This document shows, one piece after another, positions 26,480 through 33,766 of a DNA stretch of 64,000 nucleotides. Under the pieces are notes generated by a model. It worked only from the letters and a program-made list of their open reading frames with translations, had not been told where the DNA came from and made no database searches. Location of the stretch: NCBI GenBank assembly GCA_014189435.1, contig CP050293.1, forward strand, positions 4,965,001 to 5,029,000. The letters run 5' to 3'. Positions within the stretch are counted from its first letter, which is position 1, and each line of letters opens with the position of its first letter. The translations under genes and the position numbers were made by a program. Source of the stretch: Mesorhizobium loti. Its GTDB lineage: Bacteria; Pseudomonadota; Alphaproteobacteria; Rhizobiales; Rhizobiaceae.

Positions 26480-26635
26480 ATGCCGCCCAAACCAGATCCC
26501 CACGAAGAACCGCCGGTGGATGCACCAAGCTGGACCCCAGATGTGCGTGAGCCTGACCCTGACCTCTTGCCGGAAGAATTGCCCGTCCCCAACCCCGACG
26601 AGACCCGTGACCCTCCAAAGCGAGCTCTGACATGA
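26480..26635 (+). CDS. Very small acidic proline-rich protein
   Basis: A 51-residue protein, MPPKPDPHEEPPVDAPSWTPDVREPDPDLLPEELPVPNPDETRDPPKRALT, about one quarter proline with many Asp and Glu. GGGAGAA precedes ATG 26480 by 5 bases. Second gene of the stress-promoter unit that begins at 26238. Probably intrinsically disordered; function unknown. Confidence 0.65.
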   Translation: MPPKPDPHEEPPVDAPSWTPDVREPDPDLLPEELPVPNPDETRDPPKRALT

Positions 26636-27065
26636 GCTAAGATCACATGCGCAGAGGTGGGTGCCTCTGGGTCGCCTTCATCAGCTACCCACCGGCACGC
26701 TGGGCCATCCGCCGAACAGAGACGTGATCCTTCGCTTTGATGGGACAGCAGCGGCCAACGTTCCTCGGTGGCCACGGCACCATCAACGTCTACAGCTGAG
26801 CGCCGGGCAGCAAGCATTTCGCATCCGCAGTCTGTCCAATGCGCAGCCGCGTCTGATCAATTGACGAGACAGATGCGGCCGTGTCACCGCCCCCCGAGTC
26901 TTTCTCTATCTCCCCAGTGCCGATGAGACCGCGCGCCCGGTTTCAGAGCGGTGGCGTCGATCACTTCTGTCTGCATCGGCAGGTCTGGGCGTTGACCCGC
27001 GGCGGATTCGAGTGGCGTTCGCCATTTGCCAGTGGCACAGTCCGCCAGCAATCGGCGAGGCGAGA
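26636..27065. other. Intergenic region, no gene called
   Basis: Overlapping frames of 60-80 codons occur on both strands (26661-26864, 26881-27072) without ribosome sites. The minus strand around 26900-26990 reads MQTEVIDATALKPGARSHRHW, which might be a transposase scrap, but I cannot support it. Confidence 0.35.
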
Positions 27066-28022
27066 ATGACACGGGTAGTGATCATCGGCGGCAGCGGGCA
27101 TGTCGGCACGTACCTGGTGCCGCGGCTGGTCGAGGCCGGATATGAAGTGGTCAATGTCAGCCGCGGCCAGCGCGCGGCCTATACGCCGAATGCGGCGTGG
27201 AAATCGGTCGAGCCAGTGGTGATCGACCGCGACACGGAGGAGAAGGCTGGCACCTTCGGCGAGAAGGTCCGCGCGCTGAAGGCCGATATCGTGGTGGACA
27301 TGATTTCCTTCACCCTCGACAGCACCAGACAGATCGTCGGCGCGCTGCGAGGCGAGGTGCAGCACTTCCTTCATTGTGGCACCATCTGGGTCTATGGGCA
27401 CAACACCGCAATCCCCGCGACAGAGGACCAGCCGAAAAATCCTTTCGGCAGCTATGGCACGCAAAAGGCCGAGATCGAGAGCTGGCTGCTCAACGAAGCC
27501 AGGCGGAACGGTTTTCCAGCCACGGTGTTTCGGCCCGGCCATATCGTGGGACCCGGCTGGGAGCCGCTCAATCCGGCGGGGCACTTCGACGTCGGCGTGT
27601 TCTCCCAGATCGCCCGTGGCGAGCCGCTGGTGCTGCCCAATCTTGGTAACGAGACAGTGCACCACGTGCATGCCGACGACGTAGCACAGATGGTGATGCG
27701 CGCCATTGCGAGCTGGAACAACGCCGTAGGCGAGGCCTTCAACGCCGTCTCGCCACAGGCGATCAATCTGCGCGGCTACGCCGAGGCGATGTACAGCTGG
27801 TTCGGCCACGCACCGCGGCTGACCTACGAACCGTTCGAGACGTGGAAGGGCAGTCAGACCGAAGAAAACTGGCGCGCCACCTGGGGGCACGTCGCCCGCA
27901 GCCCAAGCCATTCGATCGACAAGGCGCGCAAGCTGCTGGGTTACGAGCCGCGGTATTCGTCGCTGCAGGCAGTGTACGAGTCCGTCGAGTGGTTGATGGC
28001 GAACGGAAAGGTCAGCCGGTAG
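27066..28022 (+). CDS. NAD(P)-dependent epimerase/dehydratase (extended SDR)
   Basis: A 318-residue extended short-chain dehydrogenase. The nucleotide-binding Gly motif is VVIIGGSGHVGTYLVPRL (about 4-21). The active-site Tyr-x3-Lys is YGTQK (about 137-141), with the upstream Thr/Ser in LHCGTIWVYGHN; VFRPGHIVGPGW and VHHVHADDVAQM are typical later motifs. Likely an oxidoreductase or epimerase of a sugar or similar small molecule; substrate unknown. ATG 27066 (MTRVVIIGG) fits the fold and a weak GGCGAG ribosome site. Monocistronic. Confidence 0.88.
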   Translation: MTRVVIIGGSGHVGTYLVPRLVEAGYEVVNVSRGQRAAYTPNAAWKSVEPVVIDRDTEEKAGTFGEKVRALKADIVVDMISFTLDSTRQIVGALRGEVQHFLHCGTIWVYGHNTAIPATEDQPKNPFGSYGTQKAEIESWLLNEARRNGFPATVFRPGHIVGPGWEPLNPAGHFDVGVFSQIARGEPLVLPNLGNETVHHVHADDVAQMVMRAIASWNNAVGEAFNAVSPQAINLRGYAEAMYSWFGHAPRLTYEPFETWKGSQTEENWRATWGHVARSPSHSIDKARKLLGYEPRYSSLQAVYESVEWLMANGKVSR

Positions 28023-28143
28023 AAGTGTCCGGATACTTTCCAGCCTCGGCGCTGGTCGAACCCGGCATTGCGTCTATCAAATGAGAGTGCGGATTTCCCT
28101 CGCCAGGCGTAACTCCAACTTTGGGGGCTGATGGGAGGAACTG

Positions 28144-28326
28144 ATGGATCTCAAGAAAATCGTCACGGACCTTTCGCAATCACTTTTGCGCCGACGCGCT
28201 GCATCCCCGACTTCCATGCCAATTCTGAAATCGCTCGGCGACAAGCGGGCCGATCATCTGAAGACCAGGCAGACACCTGCATACCGGCCGCTGAAGTCGT
28301 ATGAGCCTCGGGCCTCAAACATGTAG
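28144..28326 (+). CDS. Small basic protein
   Basis: A 60-residue basic protein, MDLKKIVTDLSQSLLRRRAASPTSMPILKSLGDKRADHLKTRQTPAYRPLKSYEPRASNM. The start has a strong site, GGGAGGA, about 5 bases upstream. No domain recognised; it could be the 5' part of a longer lost gene. Confidence 0.5.
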   Translation: MDLKKIVTDLSQSLLRRRAASPTSMPILKSLGDKRADHLKTRQTPAYRPLKSYEPRASNM

Positions 28327-28433
28327 GTCAACGAATCTGGGGGCATGCTCAACCGAGCGGTCGCCAAGATCTCTGAAGGATGACAGCCTCCAGGCAACCT
28401 CCCTGCTGAGCGGGTTGATTTGCGTCGCTCGTT

Positions 28434-28901
28434 TCAAGATGGTGCTGCGAGATGCTCTACGCCGGCGCCTTCCCGCCCTGCCAGTTTGATGATTTCGGCG
28501 AATCTGGCGTCGTCGATCTGTCCGGCCATGCAGACTCCGTCCGTATCCCATCCGGGCCGAGACATCTCCTCAAACTCAGGATCCCGCAGCCGCTCGGCCG
28601 GCGCGACGCATAGGCTTTCCGAAATAGACCATTGGTGGCGACTGTCTCACAGCGCGCGTTCACCGGGGTGCTTGCCGCCGCCATCCCGAGCCCAGCCAGG
28701 CACAAGCCCCCATTTCGAGGACACGAACCCCGCCATGCTGGTGGAAAGCTCTTCGCGGACGATGATTGGATAGTTCAGGCTGGGCGCACCGTTCCAGATC
28801 GGGGACCCGTTGCCCAAACGCTCGACGTCGCCGGGGTGGGCAAACTCGAAACGCCGCACCATGTCAGGGATTGTTGATTTGACGAAAACGCGCCCACACA
28901 T
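28434..28901 (-). pseudogene. SRAP/YedK-like (HMCES) abasic-site protein, broken
   Basis: The minus strand starts MCGRVFVKSTIPDMVRRFEFAHPGD with catalytic Cys2, then IWNGAPSLNYPIIV...KWGLVPGWARDGG as in SRAP proteins. Near 28690 the frame shifts and continues PVNARCETVATNGLFRKAYASRR. After that about 100 expected residues are missing, and a third frame carries an unrelated-looking tail (ERLRDPEFEEMSRPGWDTDGVCMAGQIDDARFAEIIKLAGREGAGVEHLAAPS) ending at 28434. SRAP proteins crosslink to abasic sites in single-stranded DNA. This copy has at least one frameshift and one internal deletion. Confidence 0.82.
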
Positions 28902-28963
28902 TTTAGCCGAAGCTCACATCCTGACGTCGGGGAAGACCAAAATGGGAACGGACTGCGAACGAG

Positions 28964-29179
28964 TCAACCGGTTCTCTTGCGACGACGCGATGCCTCGAAG
29001 ATCACTTCGAAGACGCCAGCGACCTCGCCGTTGATTTCATCGGCGCGGATACCGGCCTTCTCAGCCGCCGTCATCAACTGGTCCGCCAAGTCGCTGGCGG
29101 CGATTGGATCTTCCCGCGCCAGAATGGGCAGTTGCTGGGCCATCCAATTGTCGAGAAACTTCAGGCCACGAGCGCTCAT
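28964..29179 (-). CDS. DUF768 family protein (copy B)
   Basis: A 71-residue protein, MSARGLKFLDNWMAQQLPILAREDPIAASDLADQLMTAAEKAGIRADEINGEVAGVFEVIFEASRRRKRTG, with the family opening S-x-RG-x-x-FL and the closing helix EV..VFEVIFEA. DUF768 is a short helical family I know mainly from Mesorhizobium; no function is established. It overlaps the upstream paralogue by ATGA (29176-29179) and is last in a three-gene coupled unit. Confidence 0.88.
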   Translation of the reverse strand: MSARGLKFLDNWMAQQLPILAREDPIAASDLADQLMTAAEKAGIRADEINGEVAGVFEVIFEASRRRKRTG

Positions 29180-29397
29180 TCTGGCAAGCCCGAGTTGTGA
29201 TGCACGACGGCATCGAGGACAGCCTCATACACACTACCTGTGTCCTCCTCGATCTCGGTACTGCTGATGCCTATCGCCTTCGCGTCCGCGAACAGCTTCT
29301 GCGTCAACTCGGCAACCGAGATGATGTCAGCGCCTGCAGTCGCAGGAACGTTGGCGCCGATCCATTTGTACAAAAAATCAGTCCCGCGTGCGCTCAT
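29176..29397 (-). CDS. DUF768 family protein (copy A)
   Basis: A 73-residue paralogue of the next gene: MSARGTDFLYKWIGANVPATAGADIISVAELTQKLFADAKAIGISSTEIEEDTGSVYEAVLDAVVHHNSGLPE. ATG 29397 is chosen because it matches the paralogue's N-terminus and overlaps the preceding tiny gene's stop (ATGA). The pair arose by tandem duplication and has since diverged strongly. Confidence 0.85.
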   Translation of the reverse strand: MSARGTDFLYKWIGANVPATAGADIISVAELTQKLFADAKAIGISSTEIEEDTGSVYEAVLDAVVHHNSGLPE

Positions 29398-29507
29398 CCA
29401 AACCAACCGAACGTGAAGCTAACCATCACCGTCGCGACGAGGATTGAGAGTGGCACAGCAGCGAACAGTCCTGCCTCCAGAAGTCGAGTTTCTTTGTCAT
29501 TGAACAT
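29394..29507 (-). CDS. 37-residue single-span membrane protein leading the DUF768 unit
   Basis: MFNDKETRLLEAGLFAAVPLSILVATVMVSFTFGWFG: a charged N-terminus followed by one hydrophobic segment of about 22 residues. AAGGG lies 8-9 bases before ATG 29507, the stop overlaps the DUF768 start as ATGA, and an EcfG-like promoter lies 34 bases upstream. Too short for most annotation pipelines, but the coupling and promoter support it being real. Confidence 0.6.
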   Translation of the reverse strand: MFNDKETRLLEAGLFAAVPLSILVATVMVSFTFGWFG

Positions 29508-29541
29508 TAGTCAGCCCTTATGGATCTTGCGTGAGCTAAGA

Positions 29542-29566
29542 AACTCGGAACGCCGGTTTCGGTTCC
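29542..29566 (-). promoter_or_regulatory. EcfG-type promoter of the DUF768 unit (GGAAC-N16-AGTT)
   Basis: Minus strand GGAAC 29562-29566, spacer 16, AGTT 29542-29545. Lies between the terminator at 29568-29603 and the start at 29507. Confidence 0.55.
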
Positions 29567-29567
29567 A

Positions 29568-29603
29568 GAAAAAACCCGCCGCCCCATTCACGGCAGCGGC
29601 GGG
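29568..29603 (-). terminator. Rho-independent terminator (leftward)
   Basis: Minus strand CCCGCCGC, 13-base loop, GCGGCGGG followed by TTTTTT. It ends leftward transcription, most simply that of the ligase gene at 29989-30849, just before the DUF768 promoter. Confidence 0.65.
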
Positions 29604-29988
29604 CCGCCCGGGGCTCTGACCCGGTCACGCAGCGCTACCCAGGGAAGGGAACGCTGCCCGCCCCAACCTCTCGCCTGGTACCCGGTTCCATGGACAAACA
29701 AAAAAAAAAAGGCCCGCTACCCCTCGACAGCGTGGCTCCCACGTTGAACACGGACTTTGCGGCGCGATTTGCCGGTTCAAAGCCAGAGGTTGGGAAACTC
29801 GCCGGGCGAAGACCCCAACGCCCTCGAAGCCCGGCGAGCCTACTACCTGATCGGGTACGCGATCAGGACCGGGATCACCCAGTAGTGAGTCCGGTGCAAG
29901 AGCAATGCCAGCAATCCTGTCCTGAAATGGGACGGGCGGCGAGCGTGATCCTTGCAGGCAAGCATCGGCATGCTGGCGCGTCGCATCT
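29604..29988. other. Non-coding region downstream of ligD copy 2
   Basis: Contains an A10 run (about 29700-29709). A plus-strand stretch ending at about 29885 (GNSPGEDPNALEARRAYYLIGYAIRTGITQ) looks like the C-terminus of a protein without a start, perhaps a gene remnant. Longer frames here share codons with each other and have no support. Confidence 0.35.
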
Positions 29989-30849
29989 TCACTCTTCTTC
30001 GCGAAAATCCTGTAGCGAAGCATGACGCAGATCCTCCTCGCCTCGGAGGTGCTTCACGCGGCCGATGATGCCTGGCTTCACCCACTGCGTCGCCGGCCGC
30101 TTCATGCCCTTTGGCGGCGGCTCGGCGTGCTCCTGGACACGCTTCCAAAGCCGGTCGCGGATCGCCGCGCGTGAATTGATAAAAGCCGACCCGACATACT
30201 TCCCAGTCGTTCGATCCGCCATCAGGGCAAAGGCTGGTTTGCCTGGCTCGCGCTCAACACCGAGCAGATCATATTCGTCAATCGTATAGCATTTCACCTT
30301 CAACCAGTTGGTCGACGGGCCGCTCCGGTATTTGCTGTCGCGCCGTTTCGACACCATGCCTTCAAGCCCGGCCTGGTCGAGCAGGTGATAGATGGCCTTC
30401 GCATCACCCGGCAAGGGCTCGCTGAACTGGAGCCGCCCGCCGGGTTCGATCATGCTGGCCAGGATCTCGCGCCGCTCTTCCAGCGCCATGTCGCGCAGAT
30501 CGTGTCCGTTGAGATGGAGGAGATCGAAGGCGACGAAATAGAGGTCGCGCTGCCGGCGGGTGATCGCCTTGCGCAGCTCGCCGAAGTCAGACAAGCCAGC
30601 CTCGTTTAGAACGATGATCTCGCCATCCACAATGGCGCTTTCGGCGCCGAGGCTGGCAGCCTCTTTCACCAGGTCGCGATATTTGGTCGTCCAGTCGTGG
30701 CCGTTGCGCGTGAAGATCCTAGGGTGCTCCTTATCGATGATCAGTTGCGAGCGGTATCCGTCGAACTTCACTTCGTGAATCCAGCCGTCACCTTCCGGCG
30801 GTTGCTCGACAAGGGTCGGCATCAAAGGTGGGACGAACTTCAAACGCAT
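29989..30849 (-). CDS. ligD: LigD-type ATP-dependent DNA ligase (copy 2)
   Basis: A 286-residue paralogue of the ligase at 18088-18951. Motif I is EVKFDGYRSQ (adenylated Lys about residue 29), motif III YFVAFDLLHLNGHDL, motif IV EGMVSKRRDSKYRSGP, motif V WLKVKCY, and the end is TQWVKPGIIGRVKHLRGEEDLRHASLQDFREEE. All catalytic motifs are intact in both copies, so both may be active with Ku. The start ATG 30849 (MRLKF) is shared, as is about 100 bp of upstream sequence including GGAAC at 30894-30898. As with copy 1, no polymerase or nuclease domain is fused. Confidence 0.9.
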   Translation of the reverse strand: MRLKFVPPLMPTLVEQPPEGDGWIHEVKFDGYRSQLIIDKEHPRIFTRNGHDWTTKYRDLVKEAASLGAESAIVDGEIIVLNEAGLSDFGELRKAITRRQRDLYFVAFDLLHLNGHDLRDMALEERREILASMIEPGGRLQFSEPLPGDAKAIYHLLDQAGLEGMVSKRRDSKYRSGPSTNWLKVKCYTIDEYDLLGVEREPGKPAFALMADRTTGKYVGSAFINSRAAIRDRLWKRVQEHAEPPPKGMKRPATQWVKPGIIGRVKHLRGEEDLRHASLQDFREEE

Positions 30850-30873
30850 GCATCGGACTCACAAGCAGCGATC

Positions 30874-30898
30874 AATCAGCTTGCGCTGAAATAGTTCC
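30874..30898 (-). promoter_or_regulatory. EcfG-like promoter of ligD copy 2 (GGAAC-N16-GATT)
   Basis: GGAAC 30894-30898 and GATT 30874-30877 on the minus strand, spacer 16. Same arrangement as in front of copy 1; the -10 element is weak in both. Confidence 0.4.
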
Positions 30899-30932
30899 GG
30901 AACATTTTAGACGAATTGAATGTTTGATAGCC

Positions 30933-31112
30933 ATGACGAAGCTAACCGACCTTGGACCATCGATCCCCGGCAAGCGGCACGGGACGACGAGCGCGACCTT
31001 TTCAATTGCCCCCTACTGCGGGCCGAGGGTCGATATGCGTGATCTGCGGCAAGTCATCTGGCATGAAGTGCCGGGTTACAAACCGCTAGGCCCGAAATTG
31101 GTTTCAGGCTGA
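30933..31112 (+). CDS. Doubtful 59-residue frame divergent from ligD copy 2
   Basis: MTKLTDLGPSIPGKRHGTTSATFSIAPYCGPRVDMRDLRQVIWHEVPGYKPLGPKLVSG. The DNA around its start is similar to that upstream of ligase copy 1, but there the frame is disrupted, and another frame here (PWTIDPRQAARDDERDLFNCPLLRAEGRYA) is equally protein-like. No ribosome site. Kept at low confidence because the segment is conserved between the two loci. Confidence 0.3.
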   Translation: MTKLTDLGPSIPGKRHGTTSATFSIAPYCGPRVDMRDLRQVIWHEVPGYKPLGPKLVSG

Positions 31113-31222
31113 TCGTTATCAACTTGAAGGCGTAAAGGAAGCCATCCCCGTGGTCACACGCTGTCGGTTCCTTGCGGGGAACAAAGCCGCCTAAAAAGCC
31201 CGCCAAACGCATAAAAGCGAAA

Positions 31223-31250
31223 GCCCGCCACGGAGGAAGCCGTGACGGGC
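31223..31250 (-). terminator. Terminator-like hairpin (leftward)
   Basis: GCCCG-C-CACGG, loop, CCGTG-A-CGGGC: an 11-bp stem with one mismatch, followed on the minus strand by TTTCGCTTTTAT. No minus-strand protein gene ends here, so it may close a small RNA. Confidence 0.5.
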
Positions 31251-31407
31251 CGGCCAAGGTGGGTCTGTATGCCACCGAATCGTGGAAGCATTCGTCATTT
31301 GGCGACAAGATCGTCAAGGCTACGGGATGGCGCGACCAAGGATTGCCAATCTCGATTGTCGCCGAAAGTCACTGGGCCAGCTTCCTCTGAGGGAGGGAGT
31401 TGTTGGC

Positions 31408-31668
31408 ATGAATTTTAGACGTGGGCTCTTCCGGTTATGGTGGTCCTTTTCGCTGCCTTGGGTAGGCTTTTGGTCCTGGCACGACAACATACCTTGCTTG
31501 CTGGGGTTCGATCTTACCGGCCGAAGCCCTTGGTGCAGCACCGGGCTTTACCTGCCGGTTCGCCCCCGCGCCGAAACAGCCGAGTTGATACTGGGAGTGC
31601 CATTCGCGGTAGCCGCGGCCATAGTTCTGGTCGCGTGGGTAATCGCCGGATTCAAAACAGCGGACTGA
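31408..31668 (+). CDS. Small membrane protein
   Basis: An 86-residue protein: MNFRRGLFRLWWSFSLPWVGFWSWHDNIPCLLG (first hydrophobic segment, Trp-rich), a loop with two Cys, then LILGVPFAVAAAIVLVAWVIAGFKTAD (second segment). GGGAG lies about 10 bases before ATG 31408. Members of this style occur beside mobile DNA in many bacteria, but I cannot name the family. The next gene follows 10 bases later, so the two may be co-transcribed. Confidence 0.6.
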   Translation: MNFRRGLFRLWWSFSLPWVGFWSWHDNIPCLLGFDLTGRSPWCSTGLYLPVRPRAETAELILGVPFAVAAAIVLVAWVIAGFKTAD

Positions 31669-31678
31669 CGATTACCCC

Positions 31679-32863
31679 ATGCTTATCTTTTCCCGACGAG
31701 TTCTACAGAAGATGATCAATGGGGTTGCTGGGCACCTCAGCTATCAAGAGCTTCAGCGCATAATACAGCATGTAGACCAGCCAAAAAGGAACGGAATACC
31801 TTACGTTTTGGAGCTGGCGCTACTCTGGGCTCACATCCAAGTGCACCATGTTATTTATGAGAAGACCACGGCATCGGGAGAAAAGATTGACCTCTGGCTT
31901 CCCGAGTATGAAGTCTTTTCTGAAGTAAAGACGATATCCGACAAGCAGGCACACAAGGACTATCCGGTTAGATATTTCATGGACTGCTTCTCTGGATTTA
32001 TTCTGAAGTATGCACCTGTGTATGGCTACTTCCACATTCAATTTGGCTCGATCCAGAAGCGCATTGACGGCCAGCTGGTGCATGTCCCGGCACTCCCCAA
32101 GGACGTCGAAAAGGCCGCCAAGAACCTTGTGCTGGAGTTGATCCGAGTTGGAGGCGACTTTTCCCGACCGTTTGTGCATCACGTCTTCTACGACAATGCG
32201 CAGGCAAACGTGTCCTACAAGCCAGCTAGAACCAGTTTTCCCCTCATCGGCCACGGATACCCGTCATTCACCACACATCGGCGGCACGATCGCGACGTTG
32301 ACTCGGTCGCCAAGAGCCACCTGGACAAAGCCTGCAAGCAGTTGGCAGGCGCGCCTGCCCGCGGGATTAAGGGTGTTTATCTCTGCGACGGTGGATCCGA
32401 CCTTTGGACAAAGGGATCACCCCTCACCAGCACCGGCCCGATCGAAGACATTGTGAGAAGGTATCCGCGGAAAAACCCCGACAAATTGAGTTTTGTCGTT
32501 CTGTTTTCCGTCGATAGCGTGGGGCCGTCTCACGCATTGAAGCCTGAGTTGCGCTTCAAAGTCGTGAGCGAGGACGGGCAAATTCGTGATCTAATCCAGG
32601 GCCTCGTACAAGATGCCGTTGCCAATCTGCCTCGGCCGATCGAAAACATCAGCACAGCCTTCGCCAATAGGCTTCAGGGCCAGCGTCGAAGCAATATGCG
32701 GGGAGCATTGAGGATGTCGGGTGATCGTATCTCACTGCCGGCCAGTTCGGTTCTGGCTATTTTGGCGGGTAAGCCGGCAAGTGAATTGCTCGACGACCCA
32801 AAGGCTCTCAGCCTTCAATCCATCACCAGTTGCTCCAGGATAGGATTCGGAGCGGAGAATTGA
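31679..32863 (+). CDS. Putative PD-(D/E)XK-type nuclease of unknown family
   Basis: A 394-residue protein with lower GC and different codon use from its neighbours. Near residues 60-88 it reads EKTTASGEKIDLWLPEYEVFSEVKTIS, that is Asp, about 10-14 residues, then Glu-x-Lys, the active-site pattern of restriction-endonuclease-like folds. The rest (DKACKQLAGAPARGIKGVYLCDGGSDLW; VVLFSVDSVG) looks like an alpha/beta protein, and I recognise no family. ATG 31712 (MINGVAGHLSYQEL) is an alternative start. It lies next to a tRNA-derived att-like site, which suggests acquisition with a mobile island, perhaps as a defence gene; that role is inference. Confidence 0.7.
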   Translation: MLIFSRRVLQKMINGVAGHLSYQELQRIIQHVDQPKRNGIPYVLELALLWAHIQVHHVIYEKTTASGEKIDLWLPEYEVFSEVKTISDKQAHKDYPVRYFMDCFSGFILKYAPVYGYFHIQFGSIQKRIDGQLVHVPALPKDVEKAAKNLVLELIRVGGDFSRPFVHHVFYDNAQANVSYKPARTSFPLIGHGYPSFTTHRRHDRDVDSVAKSHLDKACKQLAGAPARGIKGVYLCDGGSDLWTKGSPLTSTGPIEDIVRRYPRKNPDKLSFVVLFSVDSVGPSHALKPELRFKVVSEDGQIRDLIQGLVQDAVANLPRPIENISTAFANRLQGQRRSNMRGALRMSGDRISLPASSVLAILAGKPASELLDDPKALSLQSITSCSRIGFGAEN

Positions 32864-33090
32864 TTCATGACGTTCGCTTTGTCAGCGGCGAGCATCGCGA
32901 CGACGACATGATCGAGTTCGATCTGCGTGGTCCGGATCCAGCGGTGTCGCCGTTTCAAAACCCCAAACGGCCAGAATGATGAAGGGGCGTGCCGTCTGCC
33001 GACAGTCGCAACATCATTGCGCTGTGTGGGAACATTGTGTGGGACGCGATCGACAATCGATCGAAATTCTTCGTAAGCACTTGATTTTAT

Positions 33091-33140
33091 TGGCGCACCC
33101 GACAGGATTCGAACCTGTGACCTCTGCCTTCGGAGGGCAG
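33091..33140 (-). repeat. 3' half of tRNA-Arg(CCG), att-site-like
   Basis: The minus strand carries the anticodon stem-loop CTGCC-CTCCGAA-GGCAG, the variable region, the T arm ACAGG-TTCGAAT-CCTGT, the acceptor 3' strand CGGGTGC and GCCA, that is about the last 50 nucleotides of a tRNA-Arg with anticodon CCG. The 5' acceptor strand and D arm are absent; what lies upstream is unrelated. Such 3' halves are left by site-specific integration into tRNA genes. An inverted repeat GAGGGCAG/CTGCCCTC abuts it. Confidence 0.82.
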
Positions 33141-33766
33141 CAGTCAATCTCTGCCCTCAGAACTGGAGAGCTTCGACTAAGCGGCGTGCCTCCGATAGCA
33201 AAAGAATGTCCCTTCAATAGTGGGTCTAGCGATGTAGCGGTCTTCCGACACGAACCACCAAGTAAGCGCTGCGATCAAGTTTACCCCACTGCGGATCCAT
33301 ACCCGCCAACTTCCTTCATAAGCGCGCGCAATTCGGCTGAGGCACAACCCAGAAAGTTCGAGGGCCTTGGAGTTTCGTTTGAACCGACCTTTTGGCAGAC
33401 TTCACTCTTTGATGTGCAATCTTGTACGCGGCAAGTTCGCCGATGGTATCGGAGGCGAATGCTGTGACTGCCGGCCTCCTGCAGGCTGGTCTCGACCTTT
33501 CCGGCCTGTTTGCCGTGTAGGAGGTATCGGCGACTGATACAGCGGGCGATCCAAGGCTCGGGGAAGATGATCCCAATGGCACCGTCACCTTGGTAGCCAG
33601 CCTCGTTAGGCCCTCTAAGAGAATTGCAGCCCAGCTCGTTGCGATCGATTCGACGCATTGCCGTTGGTGTCGCCACCGTCCTCGCCCAGCTGGAACGCTG
33701 GCCATCCCTACGTGCTGGTGAGCCCAATTCACGAACGAACTGCAACCGGGGTGGCGGCAACTATAC
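33141..33766. other. Region between att-like site and the broken molybdoenzyme gene
   Basis: No gene called. Long minus-strand frames (33281-33760 and 33316-34068) lack ribosome sites and recognisable motifs. The second runs antisense to codons of the molybdoenzyme gene. Confidence 0.4.

Noticed and set aside
29690..30025. A 111-codon plus-strand frame starting with a poly-Lys run at the A10 tract
   Set aside because: The Lys run is only the homopolymer; the rest overlaps the ligase gene and has no support.
33091..33185. A complete tRNA-Arg gene
   Set aside because: Only the 3' half is present; upstream sequence cannot form the D arm or the 5' acceptor strand.
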